A program made the position numbers and the translations under genes. Shown here in pieces: positions 1-9,317 of a stretch of 64,000 nt of DNA (positions within the stretch are counted from its first letter, which is position 1; every line of letters starts with the position of its first letter). A model generated the notes under the pieces. It made no database searches, had not been told where the DNA came from, and worked only from the letters and a program-made list of their open reading frames with translations. The DNA is taken from NCBI RefSeq assembly GCF_900116385.1, contig NZ_FPCI01000001.1, forward strand, positions 1,116,001-1,180,000, written 5' to 3'. This stretch comes from Pseudoxanthomonas sp. YR558 (GTDB lineage: Bacteria > Pseudomonadota > Gammaproteobacteria > Xanthomonadales > Xanthomonadaceae).

Positions 1-1164
1 GTAGACCTTGCGCGCGCCGGCATCGCGCGCCATCTGCACGATCTGCTTGGACGTGGTGCCGCGCACGATGGAGTCGTCGACCAGCAGCACGACGCGGTTG
101 CGGAATTCCAGGTTGATCGGGTTGAGCTTGCGGCGCACCGACTTCACCCGCTCGCCCTGCCCCGGCATGATGAACGTGCGGCCCACGTAGCGGTTCTTGA
201 TGAACCCCTCGCGGTATTTCACACCCAGCACGTTGGAGATCTCCAGCGCGGCGTCGCGCGAGGTATCCGGGATCGGGATGATGGTGTCGATGTCGTGGTC
301 CGGACGCAGGCGCAGGATCTTCTCGCCCAGCTTCACGCCCATGCGCATGCGGGCCTTGTGCACCGACACATTGTCGATCATCGAGTCCGGGCGCGCGAAG
401 TACACGTACTCGAAGATGCAGGGCGCGTGCTCCTGCGGTTCGGCGACGATCTCGCTGAACATCTCGCCGCGCGCGGTGATGACGATGGCCTCGCCCGGCT
501 GCACGTCGCGCACGCGGACGAACCCCAGGATGTCCAGCGCCGCCGATTCGGAGGCGATGATGTATTCGGTGCCTTCGTTGTGCTCGCGCTTGCCGAGCAC
601 CAGCGGACGGATGCCGTGAGGGTCGCGGAAGGCCACCAGGCCCAGGCCCAGCACCACGCTGACGACCGCGTAGCCGCCCTTCACGCGACGGTGCACGCCG
701 GCTACGGCGCGGATCGCGGCTTCCGGGGTGAGCGTGCGCTGCAGGTCCAGCTCGTGCGCGAACACGTTCAGCAGCACTTCGCTGTCCGAATCGGTGTTGA
801 TGTTGCGGCGGTCCTGCGCGAACACGTCCTGGCGCAGGCTGTCGGTGTTGATCAGGTTGCCGTTGTGCGCCAGCGCGATGCCATACGGCGAATTCACGTA
901 GAACGGCTGCGCTTCGTCCATGCCCTCAGAGCCGGCGGTGGGATAGCGGCAGTGGGCGATGCCCACGCGCCCTTCCAGCACGCTCATCGCCTTGGCGTTG
1001 AACACGTCCCGCACCAGCCCGTTGTCCTTGTGCACGCGCAGCCGCGTGCCGTCGGCCGTGGCGATGCCGGCCGCATCCTGGCCGCGATGCTGGAGGACGG
1101 TCAGCCCGTCATAAAGCTGGCCGGCAACGTTCTGGTTGCCGACGATTCCGACGATGCCGCACAT
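1..1164 (-). CDS. purF: Amidophosphoribosyltransferase PurF (C-terminus cut by the window)
   Basis: PurF makes 5-phosphoribosylamine from PRPP and glutamine, the first committed step of purine synthesis, in the cytosol. The gene reads leftwards from the ATG at 1164 and leaves the window after 388 codons; the usual length is about 490-505. The start MCGIVGIVG supplies the N-terminal nucleophile cysteine (Cys2) of the class II glutamine amidotransferase domain, which exposes it once Met is removed. The PRPP-binding loop [17 protein letters not shown] lies near positions 45-95, close to the left edge. It is the last visible gene of folC-dedD-cvpA-purF and begins 6 bp after the cvpA stop, so co-transcription is expected. 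Identification is secure; only the 3' end is missing. Confidence 0.97.
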   Translation of the reverse strand, partial: MCGIVGIVGNQNVAGQLYDGLTVLQHRGQDAAGIATADGTRLRVHKDNGLVRDVFNAKAMSVLEGRVGIAHCRYPTAGSEGMDEAQPFYVNSPYGIALAHNGNLINTDSLRQDVFAQDRRNINTDSDSEVLLNVFAHELDLQRTLTPEAAIRAVAGVHRRVKGGYAVVSVVLGLGLVAFRDPHGIRPLVLGKREHNEGTEYIIASESAALDILGFVRVRDVQPGEAIVITARGEMFSEIVAEPQEHAPCIFEYVYFARPDSMIDNVSVHKARMRMGVKLGEKILRLRPDHDIDTIIPIPDTSRDAALEISNVLGVKYREGFIKNRYVGRTFIMPGQGERVKSVRRKLNPINLEFRNRVVLLVDDSIVRGTTSKQIVQMARDAGARKVY

Positions 1165-1170
1165 GGTGAC

Positions 1171-1779
1171 CTACTCCGGTTTCGACTCGGGCGAAGCTGG
1201 CGGGGGGGCGCGCTCCTGCGATGCGCCGGAGTCGTCCAGCGGCAGGGGCAAGGGTTGCAGGCGCGCATTATCGCCCGCCGGAACGCCGTTGCCAAAGTCC
1301 AGTTCCTGCACGGTCCATTCCGGCAACCAGCGTGAAAGCCATTGCGCGCCCGGCAGCAGGACCGGCACGACGGATGAACGCTTCCATTCAGGTTCACGCG
1401 GCATGTCGGTGAAAGCCACCAGCAGCAACACGATGCAGGCGATCAGGGCGCCGCGCAGGAAGCCCAACACCAGGCCCAGCGCACGGTCGACGCCCGAAAG
1501 CCCGACGGACTTGACCATTTTCCGGACCAACCACCCGGTCACGCCCACCACCACCATGACGCCGACGAACGCGAGCGCATAGCCACCGAGCAGATCCGCC
1601 GATCCCGGTGGACCGTCATCGGACAACCAGGCCGCGACCTCGGCGCCGTAGTGGAACGCCACCCAGCCCGCCAGCAGCCATGCCAGGACAGAGGCGAGCG
1701 CGCCGATGAAGCCGCGCATCAGCCCGAACAGCGTCGAGACGCCGATGATGGCCAGCAGGGTGAGGTCGAGCGCGCTCAC
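1171..1779 (-). CDS. cvpA: CvpA family inner-membrane protein
   Basis: A 202-residue membrane protein of the CvpA family, known from E. coli for colicin V production and envelope homeostasis; its biochemical role is not settled. Hydrophobic segments lie at about residues 5-40, 65-87 and 105-122, with the family-like stretch LIGVSTLFGLMRGF-type near the N-terminus (here IIGVSTLFGLMRGFIGAL). The C-terminal 50 residues are proline- and charge-rich and probably disordered. It sits directly upstream of purF and 37 bp downstream of the SPOR-domain gene. This is the conserved dedD-cvpA-purF arrangement of gammaproteobacteria, which supports the assignment more strongly than sequence alone. Confidence 0.92.
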   Translation of the reverse strand: MSALDLTLLAIIGVSTLFGLMRGFIGALASVLAWLLAGWVAFHYGAEVAAWLSDDGPPGSADLLGGYALAFVGVMVVVGVTGWLVRKMVKSVGLSGVDRALGLVLGFLRGALIACIVLLLVAFTDMPREPEWKRSSVVPVLLPGAQWLSRWLPEWTVQELDFGNGVPAGDNARLQPLPLPLDDSGASQERAPPPASPESKPE

Positions 1780-1816
1780 GCGGCGCGCCCGTCGGCCACG
1801 GCGACGAGGATCGGCA

Positions 1817-2818
1817 TCAGGGGTGCGGACGCACCATGCCGTCGATGCCGACCTTCGAGGCGACCTGCGCCTTCAAGCGGTCCGCTTCGGCGCGATCGGC
1901 CACGGGCCCCACGCGCACGCGACTGAGCGTGCCCTTATCGGTGCGCACCTGTTCGACGAACGCGCTGAAGCCCGCCGCCCGCGCGCGATCGCGCAGCTTG
2001 GTTGCATCGGCCGGATTGGAGAACGCGCCCAACTGCACGGCGTAGCCGACGCCGGCCGCCGCGGGCTTGGCAGGCTCTGCCGGCTTGGGTGCCGGCGCCG
2101 CGGGCTTGATGACCGGCGTGGGGGCCGGCTTCGTCTCGCTGGCGACCGGCTTGGTTTCCGTGGGGGCGGGCTTCGCCACCGGCTTGGCCGGTTCGGGCGG
2201 GAGCGCCTGCGTGGTCACCGCCGGCGTCGAGGGTGCGGCGGTCGCGACGGACGGCGCCGGTGCAGGCGCGGGCGTGCTGCCCGGCACGGCCGCGTCCAGC
2301 GTGACGACCTGCGCGTTGACGTCGCCGCGCACCTTGATCGCATCCAGCCGCGCCGCTTCCGCCTGCGCGCGATCCGCGTAGGGACCCACACGCACGCGGA
2401 ACGCCTGTTTGCCATTGATGGTGGCCGGCTCGACGAAACCGGGCAGCTTGGCCTGCTTCACGCGGGTCAGCACGGCGTCGGCATCGGCCTGGGTGGCATA
2501 AGCACCGAAACTGACCGCGAAATCGCCGCCCGCGGTCGCCGGCGGCTGTAACGCACCCTCGGCGGGCGCCGGTTCGGCGGCGGGCGCTGACACTTGCCCG
2601 TCCAGTCCAACCGCGCCATTGGCCGGTGCATTGCCGGGCGTAACCAGGGGCAGCTCGCGTGTTTCGTACTCGCCATCCGGTGCGGCGGGCACCTCGAGCG
2701 GCACGTCGGACACGCCGCTGTCGGGCGCCGGTCCCTTGACCAGCATGGGAAGGAAGATGACGGCCAGTGCGACCAGCACGACGGCGCCGATCAGGCGCTG
2801 TTTCAGGGCGGTATCCAT
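1817..2818 (-). CDS. dedD: DedD-like SPOR domain protein with two SPOR repeats
   Basis: A 333-residue single-pass inner-membrane protein. Residues 1-8 are cytoplasmic (MDTALKQR), followed by a transmembrane helix (about 9-27, LIGAVVLVALAVIFLPMLV) and a long Pro/Ala-rich periplasmic linker. I see two SPOR-like domains: one beginning FAVSFGAYATQADAD in the middle, and one beginning GYAVQLGAFSNPADA at the C-terminus. SPOR domains bind denuded glycan strands at the septum, so a role in cell constriction is expected, as for DedD of E. coli. E. coli DedD has one SPOR domain; the duplication is unusual. The ATG at 2818 was chosen because it places the helix directly after a short basic N-terminus. 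The frame is open upstream, but that extension looks like antisense noise. Confidence 0.85.
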   Translation of the reverse strand: MDTALKQRLIGAVVLVALAVIFLPMLVKGPAPDSGVSDVPLEVPAAPDGEYETRELPLVTPGNAPANGAVGLDGQVSAPAAEPAPAEGALQPPATAGGDFAVSFGAYATQADADAVLTRVKQAKLPGFVEPATINGKQAFRVRVGPYADRAQAEAARLDAIKVRGDVNAQVVTLDAAVPGSTPAPAPAPSVATAAPSTPAVTTQALPPEPAKPVAKPAPTETKPVASETKPAPTPVIKPAAPAPKPAEPAKPAAAGVGYAVQLGAFSNPADATKLRDRARAAGFSAFVEQVRTDKGTLSRVRVGPVADRAEADRLKAQVASKVGIDGMVRPHP

Positions 2819-2885
2819 CCAGGTCCAGGGCAGCAGCGGCGGGAATGCCGCCGCGATTATACGGCGCCGTTCCGGCCGCTCCCCG

Positions 2886-4157
2886 TCATCGACCTGAATG
2901 CAGCGCCTGCATCGCCTCGGCGACGGTGTGGAACGAGCCGAACACCAGCACGCGGTCTCCGGGGCGCGCTGCCGCCGATGCAGCCTGCAATGCGTCGACG
3001 ACCCGGTGATGGCGATTCGCCTCTGCCGCTGCGGTTTCGACGAGCCGTGCCGCCAGTTGGTCGGCCGACTGCGCACGCGGCCCTGCATCGAGTCCGGCCA
3101 GGTACCACTGCAGCGGCAGGCCCGCGAACGACGCCACGACCGACGCCACGTCCTTGTCGGCGAGTGCGGCGAACACCGCATGGGTCTGGCCTGGAATCGG
3201 ATGCGTCTGCAGCCACGCTGCCAGTTCGCGCGCGGCTTGAGGGTTGTGACCGACGTCGAGCACCACGTCTACGTCATCGTGCGATACGTGTTGCAGGCGT
3301 CCCGGCAGCGCAGCATTGGCGATGCCCTGTGCGAACGCCTCGTCGGGCAGCGCATCGCCCGGCAATGCGCGCAACGCGGCGATCGCGCTGGCGGCGTTCG
3401 CCCGCTGTGCCGGCGCCGAGAGCGCCGGCACCGGCAGCACCAGTTCGGCGCCGACTTCCCGCCAGCGCCACCGCTGGCTGTCGATGGGTTCGTGGAAGAA
3501 GTCGCTGCCCAGCCGCAATGCGTTCGCGCCGATGGCATAGGCATGGCGAAGCACGCTGGAGGGCGAATCCACTTCGCCGAGCACCAGCGGCTTCCAAGCG
3601 CGCGCGATGCCGGCCTTCTCGGCACCGATGGCTTCGCGGTCGTTGCCGAGCCAATCGGTGTGGTCGATGTCCACCGTGGTGATGACGGCGACGTCAGGAT
3701 CGACGATGTTCACGGCATCCAGCCGACCACCCAATCCGACTTCGAGCACCGCCAGGTCCAGGCCCGCACGCTCGAACAACCACAACGCCGCCAGCGTGCC
3801 GAATTCGAAATACGTCAGCGAGATGTCGCCGCGCGCGGCTTCGACCGCTTCGAATGCCTCGATCAGCGATGCATCAACGGCGTCGACGCCGTTGATGCGC
3901 ACGCGTTCGTTGTAGCGCAGTAGGTGGGGCGAGGTGTAGGCGCCCACCTTCCAGCCCGCGGCGCGCGCGATGGCCTCGATGAAGGCAACGGTGGAGCCCT
4001 TGCCGTTGGTGCCGCCGACGATGATGACGCGCACGGCCGGCTTTCCCAGCGCCAGCCGCACCGCGACATCGCGCACACGCTCCAGCCCCATGTCGATGGA
4101 CGTGGGGTGCTGTTGCTCGATGTAGGCGAGCCACTGCGGGAGATCGGTAGGCGCCAT
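2886..4157 (-). CDS. folC: Bifunctional folylpolyglutamate/dihydrofolate synthase FolC
   Basis: FolC adds L-glutamate to dihydropteroate and to reduced folates with ATP, giving dihydrofolate and polyglutamylated folates. The 423-residue protein is a normal length for the family. Visible signatures are the P-loop VGGTNGKGSTVAFIE near residue 45, AYTSPHLLRYNERVRING, the VLEVGLGGRLDAVN segment typical of Mur-ligase-type enzymes, TTVDIDHTDWLG, and VLDVGHNPQAARELAAWL at the start of the C-terminal domain. The start at 4157 (MAPTDLPQWLAYIE) matches the family N-terminus. It lies 13 bp downstream of the phosphatase gene and 67 bp upstream of dedD, so all five genes here probably form one transcript. 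Confidence 0.96.
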   Translation of the reverse strand: MAPTDLPQWLAYIEQQHPTSIDMGLERVRDVAVRLALGKPAVRVIIVGGTNGKGSTVAFIEAIARAAGWKVGAYTSPHLLRYNERVRINGVDAVDASLIEAFEAVEAARGDISLTYFEFGTLAALWLFERAGLDLAVLEVGLGGRLDAVNIVDPDVAVITTVDIDHTDWLGNDREAIGAEKAGIARAWKPLVLGEVDSPSSVLRHAYAIGANALRLGSDFFHEPIDSQRWRWREVGAELVLPVPALSAPAQRANAASAIAALRALPGDALPDEAFAQGIANAALPGRLQHVSHDDVDVVLDVGHNPQAARELAAWLQTHPIPGQTHAVFAALADKDVASVVASFAGLPLQWYLAGLDAGPRAQSADQLAARLVETAAAEANRHHRVVDALQAASAAARPGDRVLVFGSFHTVAEAMQALHSGR

Positions 4158-4170
4158 GTTGGCCGGGGTG

Positions 4171-4815
4171 TTACAGCGCGCGATGCTTCGCTTCGCCGAA
4201 GAACGGTGTGTGGTGCGCGCAGTCATTGAGGCGCACGACTTCAAGCTGCTCGACCGAGGGACCTTCCAGCAGGTTGAGCGTGGTCGGTGCCTGGCGGAAG
4301 GTCCATAGCTTGGCGATCGGCAGGCCGAGGATGCGGCACAGCAGGACACGGTTGACGGCGTCGTGCGCCACGATCAGCAGGGTATCGTCGTCACCCAGGC
4401 CCTCCGCGGCGCGCGTCAGCCCGCGCCATGAGCGATCCAGCACCTGGCGCAGCGATTCGCCGCCCGGCATCAGCACCGTATCAGGCTCCTCGCGCCAAGC
4501 CAGCAGACGCGCCGGGTCCTTGTCCTGGATTTCGCTGGCCAGCAGACCTTCCCACTCGCCGTGCGCGATTTCCTGCAAGTCGGCATCGGTCTGCAGCATG
4601 TCGGCACGCGCTTCTCCCAGGGCAAGGCGCGCGGTCAGTTGCGCGCGCGCCAGCGGCGATGCCACGGCGCGGTCGATGCGGATGTCCTTAAGGCGCAGGC
4701 CCAATGCGTTCGCCTGCCCTTCGCCGACCGGCGAGAGCGGGATGTCGATCTGGCCCTGATAGCGGCCTTCGGCGTTCCACGGCGTTTCGCCGTGGCGGGC
4801 AAGCAGGATGCGCAT
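4171..4815 (-). CDS. Histidine phosphatase family protein (phosphoglycerate-mutase superfamily)
   Basis: A 214-residue branch-1 histidine phosphatase. The catalytic motif LLARHGETPWN is at residues 4-14; His8 is the expected phospho-acceptor. A second conserved basic site, ASPLARAQLTA, follows near residue 52. The acid/base glutamate is in EIAHGEWEG, and the second catalytic histidine in LLIVAHDAVNR. Family members include cofactor-dependent phosphoglycerate mutases, alpha-ribazole phosphatase (CobC) and broad phosphatases; sequence alone does not settle the substrate. The short length argues against a glycolytic dPGM of about 250 residues. It heads the folC operon, where accD stands in E. 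coli, so a housekeeping phosphatase role is likely but unproven. Confidence 0.85.
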   Translation of the reverse strand: MRILLARHGETPWNAEGRYQGQIDIPLSPVGEGQANALGLRLKDIRIDRAVASPLARAQLTARLALGEARADMLQTDADLQEIAHGEWEGLLASEIQDKDPARLLAWREEPDTVLMPGGESLRQVLDRSWRGLTRAAEGLGDDDTLLIVAHDAVNRVLLCRILGLPIAKLWTFRQAPTTLNLLEGPSVEQLEVVRLNDCAHHTPFFGEAKHRAL

Positions 4816-4870
4816 GCGTCGATGTGTCCATTCGGGAGAAACGGCATCGTTTCCTTGGGCTAGAAACGAA

Positions 4871-4899
4871 GACGGGAGCGGATGATACCCGCTCCCGTC
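4871..4899 (-). terminator. Intrinsic terminator after the S46 peptidase gene
   Basis: An 11-bp perfect inverted repeat (arms 4871-4881 and 4889-4899, 7-nt loop) lies 25 bp beyond the stop codon at 4925. Read on the minus strand it is followed by the T-rich stretch TTCGTTTCT. The U-tract is interrupted, so termination may be incomplete. Confidence 0.7.
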
Positions 4900-4924
4900 C
4901 CGTGTCTGGCGACCGTTGCAGGTG

Positions 4925-7093
4925 TTACTTGCCGACGTTCATTTCCTTCAGCAACTGCGGTGCCGGATAGACCTCCTGCATGATCCAGCGCAGGTAGCGT
5001 CCATCGACGGCGATCATGCGGGTCATCTTGGGGTCGAACACCCAGTTGGAGCTCACCGACTCCCAGTTGCCGTCGAACGCCAGGCCCACCAGCTTGCCGT
5101 GCGCGTCCAGCACCGGCGAACCGGAATTGCCGCCGGTGATGTCCAGGTCGGACAGGTAGTTCACCGGCACCGACCCGATGCGCTTGTCCTCGAGTCCACC
5201 GTAGCGCTTGGCGGCCACGGCATCGAGCAGCGCCTTCGGCGAGTCGAACGGATCCTGCCCCGTTTCCTTCGCCACCACGCCTTCCAGCGTGGTGAACGGG
5301 GTGTACGCCACGCCGTCCTTCGGCGTGTAACCCATCACATTGCCGAAGGTGATGCGCAGCGACAGGTTGGCGTCCGGATAGACGAACTCGCCCTGGCTCT
5401 TCTTGTAGTCCGCCAGCGCCTGCAGATAGACCGGACGCGCGGCCAGGTTCTCGCCGGTGCGCGTCTTGCGCTCCTGCTCGAGCTTGAGCAGCGTCGGCAT
5501 CACCGCCACCGCGTACTGAATCGCCGGATCCTTGCTGGTCTCGAATGCCTTGCGGTCGGCGGCGAACCACGTCAGCCGCTCCTCGGTGGTGCCCAGCTTG
5601 GTGCCGGCCAGCCGATCGAGCGCACGCTTGACGGCCGCGGCGTCGTTGCCGCCCAGCCAGGTATCCACCGCGGCGACGCGCTGGTCGGCCGGCAGCTTCA
5701 GGTACTCGCCCAGCCAGTACTCCTGCAGCTGACGGTCCATTGCGGGCACGTAACGGCGTTCCAGCTGCTTCAGGCCGCCCTCGATGGCCGGCAGGTCGCG
5801 GTCCTGGTAACCGGACTCACGCTCCGCATTCGGCTTCTCCCGTTCGATCGACAGGCGATACAGCTGCGTGGCGGAACCGACCATCGCGGTGTTGTTGAAC
5901 ATCGCCAGGGTCAGGTCGCGCTCGCGCGTGGCCTTGTTCTGCTCCAGCAGGGTCAGCAACTTGGCGTGTGCATCCAGTGCCGGCTCGCCCTTCACTCCCT
6001 GCCCCTTCAGCCAAGCGAGCACTGCTGCTTCTTCGCGCTGCTTCTGGCCAGCGGCATCGATGCGCTTGAAGCCTTCAAGTTGGCCGTCGTAGTTCTTGCT
6101 GGTGTTGTTCCAGCCGGCCATCGTGTTGGCGTACTTCACCTGGATGTCGGCGTTCTTCTTGCCGGCCTCCTGCACCATCGCGATCTGGTTCTTGTAATGG
6201 CGCGCGATGGTCGGGTAAGTCCATTGCGCGGTGTTGTCGAACTCGGCTGCCAGCGCGTAACGATTCGTCGAGCCGGGATAGCCGGCCACCATCACGAAAT
6301 CGCCCGCACCCAGCGGCTGGTCGGCGAACTTCAGCCAATGCTTCGGCCGGTACGGCACGTTGTCCTTGGAGAACGCGGCCGGCTTGCCGTCCTTGCCCAC
6401 GTACGCGCGGTAGAACGCGAAGTCGCCGGTGTGGCGCGGCCACATCCAGTTGTCGATGTCGCCACCGTACTTGCCCACGCTGCCCGGGGGCGCGTATGCC
6501 AGGCGCACGTCCTTGATTTCCATGTTCTTGAACAGGCGATACGTGTTGCCGCCGGAGAAGCTGTAGAGGCGGCAGCGGAAGCCTGCGTCGGCTTCGCAAT
6601 CGGCGATCAGCTTCTTTTCGAACGTCTCCAGCGCCTTGGTACGCGCCAGTGCATCGTTGCCTGCGGAGGCGATGGCGGCCTTCGCGTCCTTCGTCACGTC
6701 GGTGATTTCGTCCAGCACGAACACGCGCGCATTCGGACCCGCGCTGACTTCATCGCCGGTCGTGGGCGCGTTGAAGCCGTTCTTGATCAGGTTGTTCTCG
6801 GCGGTGGAATTCAGCTGGATGGCGCCGTAAGCACAATGGTGGTTGGTCACCACCAGGCCGTTCGGCGACACGAAGCTGGCGGTGCAGCCGCCCAGCGCGA
6901 CCACGGCACCCATCGGGTCGCCGGTCAGGTTCGAGATCTGCTGCGGCGATAGCTTCAGGCCGGCCTTCTTCAGCGGCCCGGCGATCTCGGGCAGTTGCTG
7001 AGGCACCCACATGCCCTCGCCCGCCTGGGCGATCTGGGCGGCAAGCAGGGACAGGGGGACCGCGATGGCGGCGGCGAGCAGATTCGGACGCAT
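4925..7093 (-). CDS. S46 family dipeptidyl-peptidase, DPP7/DAP BII type
   Basis: An exported serine exopeptidase that removes dipeptides from peptide N-termini in the periplasm. The 722-residue precursor has a signal peptide with probable cleavage after AQA (residue 24), leaving GEGMWVPQQ. The catalytic triad falls exactly where it does in P. mexicana DAP BII: His86 in VTNHHCAYG, Asp224 in RHTGDF, Ser657 in GGNSGSPV. Residue 675, which sets P1 specificity in this family, is glycine (GLAFDGNWE). That predicts hydrophobic P1 preference (DPP7 type) rather than the Asp/Glu preference of DPP11, which has arginine there. It is a monocistronic unit with its own terminator. Role: peptide scavenging. 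Length and numbering support assigning the window near Pseudoxanthomonas. Confidence 0.95.
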   Translation of the reverse strand: MRPNLLAAAIAVPLSLLAAQIAQAGEGMWVPQQLPEIAGPLKKAGLKLSPQQISNLTGDPMGAVVALGGCTASFVSPNGLVVTNHHCAYGAIQLNSTAENNLIKNGFNAPTTGDEVSAGPNARVFVLDEITDVTKDAKAAIASAGNDALARTKALETFEKKLIADCEADAGFRCRLYSFSGGNTYRLFKNMEIKDVRLAYAPPGSVGKYGGDIDNWMWPRHTGDFAFYRAYVGKDGKPAAFSKDNVPYRPKHWLKFADQPLGAGDFVMVAGYPGSTNRYALAAEFDNTAQWTYPTIARHYKNQIAMVQEAGKKNADIQVKYANTMAGWNNTSKNYDGQLEGFKRIDAAGQKQREEAAVLAWLKGQGVKGEPALDAHAKLLTLLEQNKATRERDLTLAMFNNTAMVGSATQLYRLSIEREKPNAERESGYQDRDLPAIEGGLKQLERRYVPAMDRQLQEYWLGEYLKLPADQRVAAVDTWLGGNDAAAVKRALDRLAGTKLGTTEERLTWFAADRKAFETSKDPAIQYAVAVMPTLLKLEQERKTRTGENLAARPVYLQALADYKKSQGEFVYPDANLSLRITFGNVMGYTPKDGVAYTPFTTLEGVVAKETGQDPFDSPKALLDAVAAKRYGGLEDKRIGSVPVNYLSDLDITGGNSGSPVLDAHGKLVGLAFDGNWESVSSNWVFDPKMTRMIAVDGRYLRWIMQEVYPAPQLLKEMNVGK

Positions 7094-7239
7094 GGAAACC
7101 CCGGGACTGACAGGAAAGTTCCGATTGTAATGAACCTGTCACCACGGCCGACCCATGACTTTCGCCCTACGGCACCCGGTTTCCCGCCCCTCCGGCCCTG
7201 TCAAGGCGCCCTGCAACAGGGCGCCCCATGGCCGGGGCG

Positions 7240-7245
7240 TATAAT
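7240..7245 (+). promoter_or_regulatory. Candidate -10 element of tdh
   Basis: A perfect TATAAT lies 31 bp before the tdh start at 7277. No good -35 hexamer is visible at 16-18 bp upstream (the position reads CAGGGC), so this is a partial promoter call. Confidence 0.4.
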
Positions 7246-7276
7246 CCGCGCCCTCATTTCCCTGGATCCACGTCCG

Positions 7277-8311
7277 ATGACGCAGACGATGAAGGCGCTG
7301 GTGAAGCGCGAGGCCGGCAAGGGCATCTGGATGGAAGAACTTCCCGTCCCACAGCCCGGCCCCAACGAGGTGCTGATCAAGCTGGAGAAGACCGCCATCT
7401 GCGGCACCGACCTGCACATCTACCTGTGGGACGAGTGGAGCCAGCGCACCATCAAGCCCGGCCTGACCATCGGCCACGAGTTCGTCGGCCGCATCGCCCA
7501 GCTCGGCTCCGCGGTGACCGGCTACGAAGTCGGCCAACGCGTGTCGGCCGAGGGCCACATCGTCTGCGGCCATTGCCGCAACTGCCGCGGCGGTCGCCAG
7601 CACCTGTGTCCCAACACCGTCGGCATCGGCGTGAACCGCAATGGCGCCTTCGCCGAATACATGGTGATGCCCGCCAGCAACCTGTGGCCGATCCCGGACC
7701 AGATCCCCAGCGAGCTGGCCGCGTTCTTCGACCCTTACGGCAATGCCGCGCACTGCGCGCTTGAATTCGACGTGGTCGGCGAGGACGTGCTGATCACCGG
7801 CGCCGGCCCCATCGGCATCATCGCGGCGGGCATCTGCAAGCATATCGGCGCACGCAACGTGGTGGTCACCGACGTCAACGATTTCCGCCTGAAGCTGGCC
7901 GCCGACATGGGCGCCACCCGCGTGGTCAACGTGGCCAACCAGTCGCTCAAGGACGTGATGGCCGACCTGCACATGGAAGGCTTCGACGTGGGCCTGGAGA
8001 TGAGCGGCAACCCGCGCGCCTTCAACGACATGCTCGACTGCATGTACCACGGCGGCAAGATCGCCCTGCTCGGCATCCTGCCCAAGGGCGCCGGCGTGGA
8101 CTGGGACCGCATCATCTTCAAGGGCCTCACCGTGCAGGGCATCTACGGCCGCAAGATGTACGAGACCTGGTACAAGATGACGCAACTCGTGCTGAGCGGC
8201 TTCCCGCTGGGCAAAGTGCTGACCCACCAGTTGCCGATCGACGATTTCCAGAAGGGCTTCGACCTGATGGAACAGGGCAAGGCCGGCAAGGTGGTATTGA
8301 GCTGGAACTGA
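7277..8311 (+). CDS. tdh: L-threonine 3-dehydrogenase
   Basis: Oxidises L-threonine to 2-amino-3-ketobutyrate with NAD+; Kbl then cleaves the product to glycine and acetyl-CoA. The 344-residue protein is a zinc medium-chain dehydrogenase. The catalytic zinc site is in [15 protein letters not shown] and TIGHEFVG. Structural zinc cysteines are in [18 protein letters not shown], and the Rossmann motif is [14 protein letters not shown] second in-frame ATG at 7289 ([10 protein letters not shown]) matches the usual family start and could be the true one; neither has a strong ribosome site. The partner gene kbl lies about 6.5 kb away on the same strand, separated by the sulfate operon, rather than adjacent as in E. 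coli. Confidence 0.95.
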   Translation: MTQTMKALVKREAGKGIWMEELPVPQPGPNEVLIKLEKTAICGTDLHIYLWDEWSQRTIKPGLTIGHEFVGRIAQLGSAVTGYEVGQRVSAEGHIVCGHCRNCRGGRQHLCPNTVGIGVNRNGAFAEYMVMPASNLWPIPDQIPSELAAFFDPYGNAAHCALEFDVVGEDVLITGAGPIGIIAAGICKHIGARNVVVTDVNDFRLKLAADMGATRVVNVANQSLKDVMADLHMEGFDVGLEMSGNPRAFNDMLDCMYHGGKIALLGILPKGAGVDWDRIIFKGLTVQGIYGRKMYETWYKMTQLVLSGFPLGKVLTHQLPIDDFQKGFDLMEQGKAGKVVLSWN

Positions 8312-8340
8312 GGCAGCGCCTGCACCGGAACAAAGAAAAA

Positions 8341-8363
8341 GGGCGCCAGAAGGCGCCCTTTTT
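8341..8363. terminator. Bidirectional intrinsic terminator between tdh and the TorF porin gene
   Basis: GGGCGCC (8341-8347), a 4-nt loop and GGCGCCC (8352-8358) are followed by TTTTT on the plus strand. An A-run at 8336-8340 gives a U-tract on the minus strand as well. It serves both convergent genes. Confidence 0.9.
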
Positions 8364-8380
8364 CATGCGTCCCGAAAAAC

Positions 8381-9124
8381 TCAGGGAACGGCGATGCCGA
8401 TCGTGAACACCAGGCCCGGCTTGTAGATGTCCGACGCGCTGCGCAGCTCGGACGCATCCGAACCGAACGTGTCGTAGTACCCCAGGGTCGCGGTCGCCGG
8501 GCCGAATGCCTTGGACACGGTGATGGAGCCGTCGTAGTAGTCGGCGCGGCCTTCGCTACCCGCATCGATCGCGGTGTAACCGGTGCTCGCACCCACCGAG
8601 AAGCCGCTGTCGCCGATGTCGTAGCTGGCGGAAACGCCGGCATAGATTTCCTCGGCGCCGGTGTTGCTGTAGTCATCCGCGTAAGCCAGGATGCCGCCGA
8701 CCGTAACCGGGCCGCTCCAGGTCACCTTCGCGAGGTACTCGTTGTAGTCGATGTCGCCATAGTCGCTGGAAGCGCGTTCGTACGTGTAACGGTTCACGCC
8801 CAGGTCGATGTTCCAGGAATCGTTGAGATCCTTGTTCCAGCCGACGAAATAATCCACTTCGATGTCAGGGCCACCCCGGCCGAAATCGACGTTCGACGCC
8901 CAGGCACCGGCATACAGACCAAACGGAGCGGAGTACGTCGCGCCGACCTGGAAGGCGGGCTTGTTGTCCGTCTGGGACACGCCACGGAACACGTAGTCCG
9001 ACGTCGCGGTGAAGGTTGCGCTGAACGGGGATTCTTCTTCCTCTGCGTCCTGGGCGAAGGCGGACATCGGCAACGCCAACAGCAGGGCGGTGGCGAGGGC
9101 GGTGCAGAGCTTGACGGGCTTCAT
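8381..9124 (-). CDS. TorF family putative outer-membrane porin
   Basis: A 247-residue exported beta-barrel candidate. The signal peptide MKPVKLCTALATALLLALP ends near AFA-Q (residue 24/25). The mature part starts with an acidic linker and the family hallmark FSATFTATSDYVFRGVSQTD, followed by alternating hydrophobic strands rich in Tyr/Gly (for example YAGAWASNVDFG and YAGVSASYDIG). The length and the YVFRG(V/I)SQ(T/S) motif are typical of TorF proteins, which are common in Xanthomonadaceae; the transported solute is unknown. The start at 9124 was chosen because a signal peptide begins there and AGGAGAACC lies just upstream; the longer frame adds unrelated sequence. No operon partner. Confidence 0.85.
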   Translation of the reverse strand: MKPVKLCTALATALLLALPMSAFAQDAEEEESPFSATFTATSDYVFRGVSQTDNKPAFQVGATYSAPFGLYAGAWASNVDFGRGGPDIEVDYFVGWNKDLNDSWNIDLGVNRYTYERASSDYGDIDYNEYLAKVTWSGPVTVGGILAYADDYSNTGAEEIYAGVSASYDIGDSGFSVGASTGYTAIDAGSEGRADYYDGSITVSKAFGPATATLGYYDTFGSDASELRSASDIYKPGLVFTIGIAVP

Positions 9125-9317
9125 CCGGGTTCTCCTGTGGCGATGTGGATCGTGCGTTGGGCAAGCGGGCCGTGGAACGTCGTACAACCGTCATCACGAC
9201 TTCACTATTTTTTAACTGCGCCTTGATAGTGCGCCGCAACAATCACTCACGTCAAGTGCCCGCCAGACGAGCGGAGAATTGGTTTCTTTTCTAATTAATT
9301 CAGTGGTTTACGCTGCA

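Noticed and set aside
4916..6952. A 678-codon plus-strand frame opposite the S46 peptidase
   Set aside because: Antisense shadow; the minus-strand gene has a signal peptide and intact catalytic triad.
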